The notes under the pieces were generated by a model. It had not been told where the DNA came from. It made no database searches and was given only the letters and a program-made list of their open reading frames with translations. Below are positions 27,872 through 36,858 of a stretch of DNA of 64,000 nt, in pieces. The stretch lies in the NCBI GenBank assembly GCA_964539665.1, contig CAZIKB010000002.1, positions 62,001-126,000 of the forward strand, in the 5' to 3' direction. Source of the DNA: CAZIKB01 sp964539665 (GTDB lineage: Bacteria; Zhuqueibacterota; Zhuqueibacteria; Oceanimicrobiales; Oceanimicrobiaceae). Numbering within the stretch: position 1 is the first letter of the stretch; each line of letters starts with the position of its first letter. The translations under genes and the position numbers were made by a program.

Positions 27872-28870
27872 ATGAAACTGTTTAAAACAGTTTTTGTAAC
27901 CGGCGGAGCTGGCTATGTTGGAGCGGTTCTCGTGCCCAGGCTTTTACAAAAAGGTTATCTGGTTAAAGTTCTTGATCTTTATATGTATGGCGACGATGTC
28001 TTAAATTCAGTTAAAGACAATCCTAATCTGAAACAAATAAAGGGAGATATTCGGGACCTTGGACTGCTTGAAAAACATATCCCAGACACTGACGCTATAA
28101 TTCACCTGGCATGCATCTCAAATGATCCAAGCTTTGAATTAAATCCAACTTTGGGGAAATCAATCAATTATGATGCTTTTATACCTCTGGTGAGTATTGC
28201 CAAAAAACATAAGGTAAAAAGGTTTATCTATGCCTCAAGCTCAAGTGTTTATGGGATAAAGGATGAAGAAAACGTCACGGAGGATTTACCGCTTGAACCT
28301 CTTACAGACTATTCCAAATATAAAGCTCTGTGTGAAAAAGTTTTGCTGGATGCTGCCACTTCTGATTTTGTCATCACAATAGTCAGGCCCGCAACTGTGT
28401 GTGGGTATTCTCCACGGCAGCGTTTGGATTTAACAGTGAACATTTTAACCAATCATGCTGTCAACAACGGCCAGATAAAAGTTTTTGGCGGTGAGCAAAT
28501 GCGGCCCAACATTCACATTGAAGATGTCACAGACCTGTATGTTAAAATGTTGGAATGGCCAGACCAGAGCATTGCCAACAAGATTTACAACGCAGGCTAT
28601 GAGAATCATAAGGTCAACGAGATTGCTGGGAGTGTACGCGGTGTGGTGGGAGAAGATGTGAAGATTATCACGACTCCAACAGATGATAACCGTTCCTACC
28701 ACATCTCATCTGAAAAGCTCAAACAAGAGTTAGGTTTTGTGCCTCAACACACTGTTGAGGATGCAGTGCGTGATTTAGTGGATGCGTTTCATGCTGGCAA
28801 ACTCCCCGAGCCAATGACCAATAAGCTATATTACAATATCAAGACCATGCAAGCATTGAATTTGAAGTGA
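27872..28870 (+). CDS. NAD-dependent nucleotide-sugar epimerase (SDR)
   Basis: 332 aa. TGGAGYVG lies at residues 10-17, HLACISNDPSFE near 78-89 and the SSSSVYG active-site segment at 122-128. The catalytic Y147-x3-K151 follows, and RPATVCGYSPRQRLD is the substrate-binding loop. The loop and overall layout resemble the 17920 product, so the two may act on related sugars. It could epimerise or reduce the NDP-heptose made by the preceding genes (inference). The following gene uses a GTG start overlapping its TGA stop by 4 bases. Confidence 0.85.
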   Translation: MKLFKTVFVTGGAGYVGAVLVPRLLQKGYLVKVLDLYMYGDDVLNSVKDNPNLKQIKGDIRDLGLLEKHIPDTDAIIHLACISNDPSFELNPTLGKSINYDAFIPLVSIAKKHKVKRFIYASSSSVYGIKDEENVTEDLPLEPLTDYSKYKALCEKVLLDAATSDFVITIVRPATVCGYSPRQRLDLTVNILTNHAVNNGQIKVFGGEQMRPNIHIEDVTDLYVKMLEWPDQSIANKIYNAGYENHKVNEIAGSVRGVVGEDVKIITTPTDDNRSYHISSEKLKQELGFVPQHTVEDAVRDLVDAFHAGKLPEPMTNKLYYNIKTMQALNLK

Positions 28871-29901
28871 ACAGTCCTGATCCAAATGAACCGACTTTAA
28901 TACACCTGATGCCTAAGCTAAAGAACAATTTGCTCTCCAAAAGAGAGATGATTTCTCTATTGTACGATATGTTGCGTATTCGCATAATTGAGGAAGAGAT
29001 AGCTGATTTATATATGGAGCGAGAAATGCGCTGTCCGGTTCATCTGTGCATTGGACAGGAGGCTGTTTCTGTGGGCGTCTGCGCAAACCTGTCCCGGGAA
29101 GATTACGTTTTGAGTAATCACCGTTCACACGGCCATTACCTGGCTAAAGGTGGAGACCTCCGGGCGATGATAGCCGAGCTCTACGGCAAAGTCACGGGCT
29201 GCACTTTTGGAAAAGGCGGTTCCATGCATTTAGTGGATCTCGACGTAGGTTTTCTGGGTGCGACGTCCATTGTTAGCAGCACCATTCCCATTGCAGTCGG
29301 CGCTGCACTGGGAGTGGCTATGAGCGGGCAACAAAGAGTAACCGTAGTGTTTTTGGGCGACGGCGCAGCCGAGGAAGGCATTTTTCATGAGAGCCTCAAC
29401 TTCAGTGTTCTGAAGAATTTGCCTGTTGTTTTTATATGTGAGAACAACTTATATTCTGTCTTTTCACCACTCTCGGTTCGACAGCCCGCTTCACGGGAAA
29501 TATTCAGACTAAGCCAGGGACACGGCATGGAAAGCTATCAGGGAGACGGCAATAATGTCGTCGAAGTACACCAATTAGCGAATCAAGCCATTGCCAAAGC
29601 CAGGCAGGGTGGCGGACCAACTTTCCTTGAATTCAAAACCTACCGCTGGCGCACCCATTGTGGCGGTCGCTACGATAACGACCTGGGTTACCGAACCCAA
29701 AGCGAGTTTGAAAAATGGCAGCGCCTCTGCCCTATCGAGCAGCTGAAGTCTGAATTGTTGCGGGAGAATATTCTTTCCTCCGCCGATATTGATGCAATCG
29801 TGGCTGAATTAAAAGACGAAGTTAATGATGCCGTTCAATACGGTAAAGAGAGTCCATTCCCGGATAAAAAGATTCTCCTGGAACACATTTTGGCGGAATA
29901 A
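28867..29901 (+). CDS. Thiamine-dependent E1 dehydrogenase alpha subunit (pyruvate/acetoin dehydrogenase type)
   Basis: 344 aa from a GTG start in a GTGA overlap with the previous gene. Family marks are CIGQEAVSVGV, YVLSNHRSHGHYLAKGG, GKGGSMHLVD and the ThDP motif beginning GDGAAEEG at 164-171 and ending ICENN. YRWRTHCGG lies in the phosphorylation-loop region. These place it with PDH/acetoin dehydrogenase E1 alpha. Its beta partner is next. No E2 or E3 gene is visible, which argues for a free carboligase that hands an acyl group to a sugar, as proposed for E1 pairs in branched-sugar pathways (inference). Confidence 0.88.
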   Translation: MNSPDPNEPTLIHLMPKLKNNLLSKREMISLLYDMLRIRIIEEEIADLYMEREMRCPVHLCIGQEAVSVGVCANLSREDYVLSNHRSHGHYLAKGGDLRAMIAELYGKVTGCTFGKGGSMHLVDLDVGFLGATSIVSSTIPIAVGAALGVAMSGQQRVTVVFLGDGAAEEGIFHESLNFSVLKNLPVVFICENNLYSVFSPLSVRQPASREIFRLSQGHGMESYQGDGNNVVEVHQLANQAIAKARQGGGPTFLEFKTYRWRTHCGGRYDNDLGYRTQSEFEKWQRLCPIEQLKSELLRENILSSADIDAIVAELKDEVNDAVQYGKESPFPDKKILLEHILAE

Positions 29902-29922
29902 TCTGATGTTACCTATCAAGCA

Positions 29923-30981
29923 ATGAAACGAGAAATAAAATACTCTGAAGCTATTAATGAAGCCATTGATCTCTGCATGAGCAGGGATCCGGCAGTTTAT
30001 ATAATGGGACTGGGTGTACCGGATCCAAAAGGTATTTTTGGTACGACCACTGGTCTGCAACAAAAATACGGCAAGGAAAGGGTGATGGATATGCCACTAT
30101 CTGAAAATGGCATGACCGGGGTGGCGATAGGCTCCGCACTGGTCGGAATGCGGCCCATTATGACCCATCAACGCATTGACTTTGCCATGTTAGCGATGGA
30201 GCAAATTGTTAACCAGGCGGCCAACTGGCACTATATGTTTGGCGGAAAAATGAGCGTACCGCTGGTCATCCGCATGATTATCGGCCGTGGCTGGGGCCAG
30301 GGCGCTCAACACTCCCAGAGTCTGCAGGCCTGGTTTGCTCATGTACCTGGCCTCAAAGTAATCATGCCGACTACACCTTATGATGCCAAGGGACTACTCA
30401 TCTCCAGTATTGAAGACAACAATCCAGTAATATGCATTGAACACCGCTGGCTCTACAACCTCACGGGATTGGTACCAGAAAGCGAATATCGTGTGCCTAT
30501 TGGAAAAGCTAAAGTGATTAGAAAAGGGGATGATCTGACAATCGTGAGTCTGTCACACATGACGATTGAAGCGCTGCGGTCGGCAGAAATTCTGGCAAAA
30601 GATGGAATTAGTACAGAAGTAGTTGACGTCCGCACATTGAAACCACTCGATGAAACATTAATTTTTGAATCTGTGCGTAAAACAGGTCGGGTTCTCGTTC
30701 TTGATACCGGCTGGAAAACGGTCGGTTTCAGCGCTGAAATTGTGGCACGAATCGCTGAAAATGCATTCAGCTATTTAAAGTGTCCTCCTGAGCGGATGGC
30801 TCTGCCCGATTGTCCCACGCCTACCAGCCCGGCTCTTGACAGGTATTACTACCCGCGAGTGCCGGATATTGCAGCCACCGCGAGCAGAATGCTGGGAATC
30901 AAAGCAACAGAATACGACAGAATTACCGTCGTCGATGTACCATTTGACGTTCCGGATAAAAATTTCACCGGACCATTTTAG
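29923..30981 (+). CDS. Thiamine-dependent E1 dehydrogenase beta subunit
   Basis: 352 aa. It shows the E1 beta core: YSEAINEAIDLCM, DMPLSENGMTGVAIGSALVGMRPIM, IVNQAANWHYMFGGK, GRGWGQGAQHSQSLQAWFAHVPGLKV and the C-terminal VVDVRTLKPLDE. The catalytic Glu of the family lies in LSENG. Usual length is about 325-340, so the short C-terminal tail is slightly long. It starts 21 bases after the alpha gene, so a heterotetramer is expected. The chemistry is decarboxylation of a 2-oxo acid; the acceptor is unknown. Confidence 0.88.
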   Translation: MKREIKYSEAINEAIDLCMSRDPAVYIMGLGVPDPKGIFGTTTGLQQKYGKERVMDMPLSENGMTGVAIGSALVGMRPIMTHQRIDFAMLAMEQIVNQAANWHYMFGGKMSVPLVIRMIIGRGWGQGAQHSQSLQAWFAHVPGLKVIMPTTPYDAKGLLISSIEDNNPVICIEHRWLYNLTGLVPESEYRVPIGKAKVIRKGDDLTIVSLSHMTIEALRSAEILAKDGISTEVVDVRTLKPLDETLIFESVRKTGRVLVLDTGWKTVGFSAEIVARIAENAFSYLKCPPERMALPDCPTPTSPALDRYYYPRVPDIAATASRMLGIKATEYDRITVVDVPFDVPDKNFTGPF

Positions 30982-31160
30982 GAAAAAAGTTGAGTTGAAA
31001 ATCCAGCACAACGAGCTGCAATATTGAATCATGAATGAAATATTTATAATTGCTGCATTGTCGCATTAGAGCAATGAAACAGTGGAACAATGAAAATTAA
31101 ACAGAATCTTTTTGCAAAAAAACGAAAATTTGATCGGTATTATAACAAAGAGTAAAAAAC

Positions 31161-32201
31161 ATGAAAACACTCTCTGCAGTTTTAGTTGAAACCGGTAAAC
31201 CCCTGGAATTGTTCGATCTTGAAATTCCGGATTTGAAGGCCGGGCAAGCTCTTGTAGAAATAGCTTTTAGTGGTGTTTGCCACACGCAGATTCTTGAATG
31301 CCGTGGTTACCGTGGAGAAGATCGTTTCCTGCCGCACTGTCTTGGACATGAGGGTACTGGCACCGTTCAGGATATAGGCGCTGGAGTAAGCAAAGTTAAA
31401 ATCGGCGACCGGGTAATCCTTTCATGGATAAAAGGCTCCGGAGCTGATATTCCAGGCACAGTCTACAGTTCAAAAAGTGGCCATGTAAATGCCGGCGCTA
31501 TCACAACCTTTGGACGTTACTCCGTAATAAGTGAAAATCGTCTCACTGTCCTGCCTTGCGATATTCCGATGCGCGAAGCGGCTTTGCTTGGTTGTGCAGT
31601 ACCTACAGGGGTTGGCGCCATATTCAACACTGCCAGACCGATGCCAGGCCAGAGTATTGCTATTTTTGGCGCAGGCGGGATTGGTTTGTGCGCTGTAGTC
31701 GGCGCGGTCATTGCCGGCTGTTTGCCGATTATCGCAGTTGATATCTTTGACAGCAAACTGAAATTAGCCAGGAAGATTGGAGCGACACATTGTTTCAACG
31801 CCAATAAATCAAACCCCGTCGAGGAAATAAAAAATATCTGTCCGGGTGGGATAGATTTCGCAATCGAAGCGAGTGGTTTGCCCAGCGTTATGCTGCAAGC
31901 CTTACATAGTGTACGTAACCAGGGAGGAACAGCCGTCGTCATTGGCAATGCGCATCATGGCAAACGTATCCTTCTTGATCCCTTAGAATTTAACCTGGGA
32001 AAGCGGATATTCGGCACCTGGGGCGGAGATAATCAGCCAGATCGAGATTATGCGCGGTACACAAAACTGCTCAGCGCCGGCAAACTTAACATCCAACCGC
32101 TGATATCGAAAACTTACGCTCTTCGTGAAATCAATGAGGCTATTGACGACCTGGAATCCGGACGAGCAGTTCGACCCGTTGTTGACATGTCAAGGATTTA
32201 A
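31161..32201 (+). CDS. Zinc-dependent alcohol dehydrogenase (MDR family)
   Basis: 346 aa. The catalytic zinc ligands are visible as C40 (SGVCHTQ) and H63-E64 (LGHEGTG), and the nucleotide loop is FGAGGIGLCAV. The four-cysteine structural zinc site of classic members is missing: residues 88-112 read WIKGSGADIPG and onward with no Cys. It could oxidise or reduce a hydroxyl on a sugar or on the branch introduced by the E1 pair just upstream (inference). A 179-base gap before it holds no gene. An AAAGAG lies before the ATG with loose spacing. Confidence 0.85.
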   Translation: MKTLSAVLVETGKPLELFDLEIPDLKAGQALVEIAFSGVCHTQILECRGYRGEDRFLPHCLGHEGTGTVQDIGAGVSKVKIGDRVILSWIKGSGADIPGTVYSSKSGHVNAGAITTFGRYSVISENRLTVLPCDIPMREAALLGCAVPTGVGAIFNTARPMPGQSIAIFGAGGIGLCAVVGAVIAGCLPIIAVDIFDSKLKLARKIGATHCFNANKSNPVEEIKNICPGGIDFAIEASGLPSVMLQALHSVRNQGGTAVVIGNAHHGKRILLDPLEFNLGKRIFGTWGGDNQPDRDYARYTKLLSAGKLNIQPLISKTYALREINEAIDDLESGRAVRPVVDMSRI

Positions 32202-32210
32202 CAGACTGGC

Positions 32211-32825
32211 ATGAAAATAGGAATTGACTTCGATAATACCATAGTCTGCTATTATGGTGTATTTAAAAAAGTAGCTGTGGAAAGAAGTCTGGTTCCGGAA
32301 AACCTGCCTGCCGCCAAGTCACAGGTGAGGGACTACCTGCGAAATCAAGGCCAGGAAAATGCCTGGATAGAATTACAAGGCCATGTTTATGGAGCACGGA
32401 TGCTGGATGCAGTTCCTTGCAACGGTGTGCTGTTTTTTTTAAATGTGTGTAAGGAGCTGGATATAAATGTGTGTGTGATTAGTCATCGTACACTTCTGCC
32501 GTTTTTAGGACCCCCGTACAATCTTCATCAAGCCGCCAGAGACTGGCTGAGATACTACGGTTTTTATGAAGAAACCGGGCTATCACCAGACCAGGTCCAT
32601 TTTGAACTCACCAAACAGGAAAAGCTAAACCGTATTGAAAATGAGGGATGTGATCTCTTCATCGATGATCTTCCTGAATTCCTGGCGGAACCCGGGTTTC
32701 CTGTAAATGTCCGGCGTATATTCTACGACCATGACAACCACTATCCAACCGAATCTCGCTTTGAACGTGCAACCTCATGGAAAGAAATTGAGAAATTGAT
32801 TACTGAAAATGAAAAATCTGATTGA
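32211..32825 (+). CDS. HAD-superfamily hydrolase-like protein
   Basis: 204 aa. The N-terminal GIDFDNTIV provides the HAD nucleophile pair D6/D8. A later CVISHR fits motif II, and LFIDDLPEFL fits the acidic motif IV. This suggests a phosphatase acting on a small phosphorylated metabolite, perhaps a sugar phosphate, although a precise subfamily is not clear. The 3' end overlaps the next gene, an APH-like kinase, by 17 bases, so the two are probably translated together. It might supply the missing GmhB-type step of the heptose-like pathway (inference, weak). Confidence 0.68.
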   Translation: MKIGIDFDNTIVCYYGVFKKVAVERSLVPENLPAAKSQVRDYLRNQGQENAWIELQGHVYGARMLDAVPCNGVLFFLNVCKELDINVCVISHRTLLPFLGPPYNLHQAARDWLRYYGFYEETGLSPDQVHFELTKQEKLNRIENEGCDLFIDDLPEFLAEPGFPVNVRRIFYDHDNHYPTESRFERATSWKEIEKLITENEKSD

Positions 32826-33867
32826 CAATACCACAGCATCCCTGCTTACCCGACTCAACTTTCAGGGTCCTTTTGAGATGCATCCTCTCCATGGTGGGGC
32901 GAATAATCAAGTATATCGTGTGGACGTAAACGGCTCTCGGTTGTGCTTAAAAGCTTATTTTCAGCATGAAGACGATTCACGGGATAGACTGGGCTCGGAG
33001 TTTTCGTTTCTTCACTTCGCATGGAGTAAAGGAATGCGGGAAATTCCTGAGCCATTCACTAAAGATGAAGACAATCGCTTTGCATTATATGCATTTATTC
33101 CAGGTCGAAGACTACAGGCTGGTGAAGTTACACGGGAGCTGGTGCAGGAAGCGCTTGATTTTTATTGTAAACTGAATCGGTATAAAGATGATAGGGAAGC
33201 CAAAACTCTGCCAAAAGCGTCTGAGTTCTGCTGTTCCGTGGCTGCTCATCTTCAACAAGTCTGTTACAGGTTCGACCGATTGAAGGCTATTGAAGATTCT
33301 TGTTTGATAAATCGGCAAGCAATTCAGTTTATTTCTAACGACCTCCTGGAAAAATGGCAGGAAGTTTTGCACTCGACTGCAGTGGAGGCAACTCGGCTGG
33401 CTTTGAACCTTCGTAAGGAAACGCCTCAAGCTGACTTGCGTCTGTCGCCATCGGATTTTGGTTTTCACAATACTATCTTAACAGATGATGACAGGCTATG
33501 CTTTATAGATTTTGAATATGCGGGCTGGGATGATCCTGTCAGAATTGTATGTGATTTTTTTTGCCAACCTGCTGTACCCGTACCGCTGGAATACTTTGAA
33601 TCAGTTGCAGAAACCGTGGCATCCGGACTAAGCGCTCCGGAAAAACACATTCAGCGAATGAAGCTGCTGTTGGCTGTTTATCAGATCAAATGGTGCTGTA
33701 TCCTGTTGAACGATTTTTTACCAACAGATGCTAATCGTCGTCGTTTTTCCAAAGGAAAGACCAATCAGGATGAACGCAAAGCACAGCAGATACAAAAAGC
33801 CCGTGATGCATTGAAAAGATTAAGCGGACTGAGTGAGCATTTTTCAATCGAGCCAGCGTCGTCGTGA
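32809..33867 (+). CDS. APH-family phosphotransferase (kinase)
   Basis: 352 aa. The N-terminal lobe has LHGGANNQVYRVD and CLKAYF (ATP-binding lysine). The catalytic loop reads SPSDFGFHN, where related enzymes have HGDxxxxN, so the aspartate and asparagine are kept but the His-Gly is not. FIDFEYAGWDDP is the metal-binding DFG equivalent. Members phosphorylate small molecules such as sugars, choline or antibiotics. In a glycan locus, a sugar or lipid-linked intermediate is likelier than an antibiotic (inference). It overlaps the HAD gene by 17 bases. Confidence 0.78.
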   Translation: MKNLIDNTTASLLTRLNFQGPFEMHPLHGGANNQVYRVDVNGSRLCLKAYFQHEDDSRDRLGSEFSFLHFAWSKGMREIPEPFTKDEDNRFALYAFIPGRRLQAGEVTRELVQEALDFYCKLNRYKDDREAKTLPKASEFCCSVAAHLQQVCYRFDRLKAIEDSCLINRQAIQFISNDLLEKWQEVLHSTAVEATRLALNLRKETPQADLRLSPSDFGFHNTILTDDDRLCFIDFEYAGWDDPVRIVCDFFCQPAVPVPLEYFESVAETVASGLSAPEKHIQRMKLLLAVYQIKWCCILLNDFLPTDANRRRFSKGKTNQDERKAQQIQKARDALKRLSGLSEHFSIEPASS

Positions 33868-33946
33868 TATATTATTTTTTTATTTGATGACGTGTAAATG
33901 CGCAAATAACAAACCTTAAATATTACAAAAAAAGGAGTGTAACTAA

Positions 33947-34609
33947 ATGGCCTATATCGATTTTCTATCACCGCTTCACAATGCGACTAAGCGAGACTAT
34001 CTGGGTCGGGTAATTGAATATCCTAAAGCAGAAGCCGCAAAAATCGCCAAAAAGTTTGGATACGACTTTTGGGATGGCGATCGTAAATTTGGTTACGGCG
34101 GCTATAAGTATGACGGTCGTTGGAAACAAGTCGCGGCTCCATTAATCGACCATTACAAACTCAAGCCAGGTGATCGGATTCTTGATGTTGGCTGCGGCAA
34201 GGCATTCTTGCTCCACGAAATGAAGCAAATCATACCGGAGCTCGAAGTAGTAGGGATCGATATTTCCGAATATGCGATTGAAAACGCCAAACCAGAAGTC
34301 AAACCGTTCTTGCAAGTCGGGAATGCTGTTGAGCTCCCGTTTGAAGATAATAGCTTTGATTTTGTAATCACCATAAACACCCTGCATAACCTCTATTGTC
34401 AAACCTTAGAAAAAGCTTTAAAAGAACTCGAACGGGTTGGCAAAAGGGATAAGTACATGGTTGTTGAGTCCTACAGGAACGATGAAGAAAAAGTGAACCT
34501 CATGTACTGGGTTCTCACCGGTGAATGCTACTTTACTCCGGAAGAATGGGAATGGTGGTTCAGGCACTGTGGCTACACAGGCGACCACTCATACATATTT
34601 TTTGAATAG
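33947..34609 (+). CDS. SAM-dependent methyltransferase (class I)
   Basis: 220 aa. Motif I is ILDVGCGKAFLL (about residues 79-90), followed by VVGIDIS (motif II), NAVELPFEDNSFDFVITINTLHNL (motif IV region) and LERVGK. AAAGGAG stands 9 bases before the ATG, one of the clearer ribosome-binding sites here. It may methylate a nucleotide sugar or act on the product of the two aminotransferases that follow, the first of which starts 2 bases after its stop. The target atom is not predictable. Confidence 0.83.
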   Translation: MAYIDFLSPLHNATKRDYLGRVIEYPKAEAAKIAKKFGYDFWDGDRKFGYGGYKYDGRWKQVAAPLIDHYKLKPGDRILDVGCGKAFLLHEMKQIIPELEVVGIDISEYAIENAKPEVKPFLQVGNAVELPFEDNSFDFVITINTLHNLYCQTLEKALKELERVGKRDKYMVVESYRNDEEKVNLMYWVLTGECYFTPEEWEWWFRHCGYTGDHSYIFFE

Positions 34610-34611
34610 TC

Positions 34612-35724
34612 ATGGTAATAAAACAAATTCCTTATGTTGACCTCAAAGCTCAACATCAATTTCTCAAATCAGATCTGGTGGAAGCAGTCACCAGAGTCAT
34701 TGAGCGAAGTCAGTTCATCCTCGGTGAAGAAGTCCAGGCTTTCGAGCGCGCTTTTGCTGACCTGTGTGGTGTTCGCTTTGCAGTGGGCGTCAACTCCGGA
34801 CTCGACGCCTTGATTCTGGCTCTACGCGCATTGGGAATCGGTCCAGGGGATGAGGTCATCACGGTGCCAAATTCTTTTATCGCAAGCGTCAGTTGTATTA
34901 TGCTGGTCGGGGCGCAGCCTGTATTTGTCGACGTTCGCGATGATTACAACATGGACCCCACTCAACTTGAACAAGCTATCACTTCCAGAACCAGAGCAAT
35001 TTTGCCGATCCATCTAACTGGCCGACCGGCGGATATGCATTCCATCATGGAAATAGCCAATAAACATGACCTGTTTGTAGTTGAGGATTGTGCCCAGGCT
35101 GTATTGGCAGAATACGATGGGCAGCGCACTGGCTCGCTCGGGCATGTTGGTTGTTTCAGTCTCCACCCTCTCAAAACGCTGAATGCATGTGGCGACGGAG
35201 GTGTGTTGACTACTAATGATGAAGAACTCTTTAAGAAGTTGAAGCTCCTACGCAACCATGGATTGCACAACCGTGACGAGTGTATAGCCTGGGGCTTGAA
35301 CTCCCGGCTTGATACTTTGCAGGCAGTCATATTGCTCCTGAAAATGAGACACCTTCAGAAGTGGACGGATAAACGCTGTGCTAACGCCCAATTCTACCAG
35401 AAAAATTTACAGGGAATCTCTGGTCTGATTGTTCCCACGGACCGGTCACATGAAAAGGCGGTTTATCACACATTTATTGTTCAGGCTGAAAATCGAAATG
35501 AGTTAAAGCAGTATTTAGCCAATCACGGAGTGGGCACGGCCATACACTATCCGATTCCCATTCATCTACAAAGGGCAGCCGCTAATCTGGAATACCGCAC
35601 CGGCAGTTTTCCCGTAACAGAACGGCAGGCAAAACGGATTCTCAGTTTGCCTGTATATCCAGAGCTGCCTCAAGCTGATCTTGAATATATTGTCAATATT
35701 ATAACGAAATTTTACCAGGGGTGA
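34612..35724 (+). CDS. DegT/DnrJ/EryC1 sugar aminotransferase (first of tandem pair)
   Basis: 370 aa. It has the full PLP aminotransferase set: NSGLDALILAL (61-71), GPGDEVITVPNSFIAS, VVEDCAQA (the Asp that contacts the pyridine nitrogen) and K188 in SLHPLKTLN, the Schiff-base lysine. Enzymes of this family transaminate keto groups on NDP-4- or 3-keto-6-deoxysugars. It starts 2 bases after the methyltransferase gene. A close paralogue follows 20 bases downstream, so duplication with a change in regio- or substrate specificity is likely (inference). Confidence 0.87.
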   Translation: MVIKQIPYVDLKAQHQFLKSDLVEAVTRVIERSQFILGEEVQAFERAFADLCGVRFAVGVNSGLDALILALRALGIGPGDEVITVPNSFIASVSCIMLVGAQPVFVDVRDDYNMDPTQLEQAITSRTRAILPIHLTGRPADMHSIMEIANKHDLFVVEDCAQAVLAEYDGQRTGSLGHVGCFSLHPLKTLNACGDGGVLTTNDEELFKKLKLLRNHGLHNRDECIAWGLNSRLDTLQAVILLLKMRHLQKWTDKRCANAQFYQKNLQGISGLIVPTDRSHEKAVYHTFIVQAENRNELKQYLANHGVGTAIHYPIPIHLQRAAANLEYRTGSFPVTERQAKRILSLPVYPELPQADLEYIVNIITKFYQG

Positions 35725-35730
35725 TAAGTT

Positions 35731-35737
35731 AAGGAGG
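35731..35737 (+). promoter_or_regulatory. Strong Shine-Dalgarno AAGGAGG
   Basis: Perfect AAGGAGG, 7 bases before ATG 35745. It also settles the choice against the out-of-frame ATG at 35741. Most other genes in the window lack a site this strong. Confidence 0.75.
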
Positions 35738-35744
35738 TTAATGC

Positions 35745-36848
35745 ATGCGTGTTCCGTTTTCATATTTGGATCGTCAATTCGCGGATATTGATGCTTATTT
35801 GAGTGACATCAAAGAACTGGTCAGGACCGGTGATTTTACTCTGGGTAAGCCGCTTCAGGAATTCGAGCAGCGATTTGCCGAATTGTGCAAAATGCCCGAC
35901 GCGATAGGTGTGGCAAGCGGTACCGACGCTTTGATTCTATCTTTGAAGATCTTGGGTATTGGACCGGGTGATGAAGTCATTACCACACCAACAACTTTTA
36001 TCGCAACCGTGGGAGCCGTTGTGATGACCGGCGCACGTCCCGTTTTCGTGGACAGCGAAGACGGCTTTGTGATTGATCCACAAAAGATTGAAGCTGCCAT
36101 TACCCCCGGGACTAAAGCCATTGTACCCGTGCATTACACAGGTAATGTAGCTAATATGCCAGAGATAATGAAGATTGCTAACAAGCACAATTTGATTGTG
36201 GTAGAAGATGCCTGCCAATCTATTGGAGCTTCAATTAACGGTCAGAACGTGGGCTCCTGGGGTGAGACCGCTTGTTTCAGCCTCCACCCTCTCAAGAATT
36301 TAAATGTATGGTCGGACGGCGGAATGATTGTCACCCGTTCAACAGAATTAGCTGAAAAGCTGCGGCTCTATCGCAATCATGGCCTGGCCAACCGGGATGA
36401 AGTGACTATTTTTGGCTGCAACTCCCGGCTTGACACCATACAGGCGGTGATCGGAAACCGGCTGATTGAACAGGCCGAATGGATAACGAACCAGCGCATA
36501 GTAAATGCCAGACGATACGATGAAGCTTTTGCGGATTTGGTTGAATTCATCAGTATACCAGAACGTCGTCCGGGTGTCAAGCATGTCTACCATCTGTACA
36601 TGCTTAGGGTTAATGGACGGGATCAGCTTATTAAATATTTGAACAGTCATGGTGTGGAAGCTAAGATTCACTATCCAATACCCGTGCACCTGCAGAAAGC
36701 CGCAAGCTATCTGGGTTACAAAGAAGGCGACTTTCCTGTGAGCGAAAAAGATAGTCAAAGGATTATCACTCTGCCGGCCCACCAACACCTGACAGATGAT
36801 GAAATAAACTATACCATTGAACAGGTTCGGTCGTTCTATCTAACATGA
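35745..36848 (+). CDS. DegT/DnrJ/EryC1 sugar aminotransferase (second of tandem pair)
   Basis: 367 aa, clearly homologous to the 34612 product along its whole length. It has ASGTDALILSL (58-68), GPGDEVITTPTTFIAT, VVEDACQS and the PLP lysine K184 in SLHPLKNLN, then HGLANRDE, NSRLDTIQAV and IHYPIPVHLQ. A perfect Shine-Dalgarno precedes it. Having two adjacent aminotransferases suggests either two amino sugars or a diamino sugar (inference). A CACGGAA-type inverted repeat lies just after the stop. Confidence 0.88.
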   Translation: MRVPFSYLDRQFADIDAYLSDIKELVRTGDFTLGKPLQEFEQRFAELCKMPDAIGVASGTDALILSLKILGIGPGDEVITTPTTFIATVGAVVMTGARPVFVDSEDGFVIDPQKIEAAITPGTKAIVPVHYTGNVANMPEIMKIANKHNLIVVEDACQSIGASINGQNVGSWGETACFSLHPLKNLNVWSDGGMIVTRSTELAEKLRLYRNHGLANRDEVTIFGCNSRLDTIQAVIGNRLIEQAEWITNQRIVNARRYDEAFADLVEFISIPERRPGVKHVYHLYMLRVNGRDQLIKYLNSHGVEAKIHYPIPVHLQKAASYLGYKEGDFPVSEKDSQRIITLPAHQHLTDDEINYTIEQVRSFYLT

Positions 36849-36858
36849 TTTATTCATA

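Noticed and set aside
31049..31075. ATTGCT/AGCAAT hairpin in the gap before the alcohol dehydrogenase gene, considered as a terminator
   Set aside because: Only 6 bp, AT-rich, with a 15-base loop and no T-run after it.
31517..31948. 143-codon minus-strand ORF inside the alcohol dehydrogenase gene
   Set aside because: Antisense shadow of a well-supported coding region; no motif or ribosome-binding site.
32809..33867. Considered as an aminoglycoside resistance gene
   Set aside because: Only the broad APH fold is visible, the catalytic loop is atypical (SPSD), and the genomic context is glycan synthesis.
36348..36788. 146-codon minus-strand ORF inside the second aminotransferase gene
   Set aside because: Antisense shadow of a well-supported coding region.
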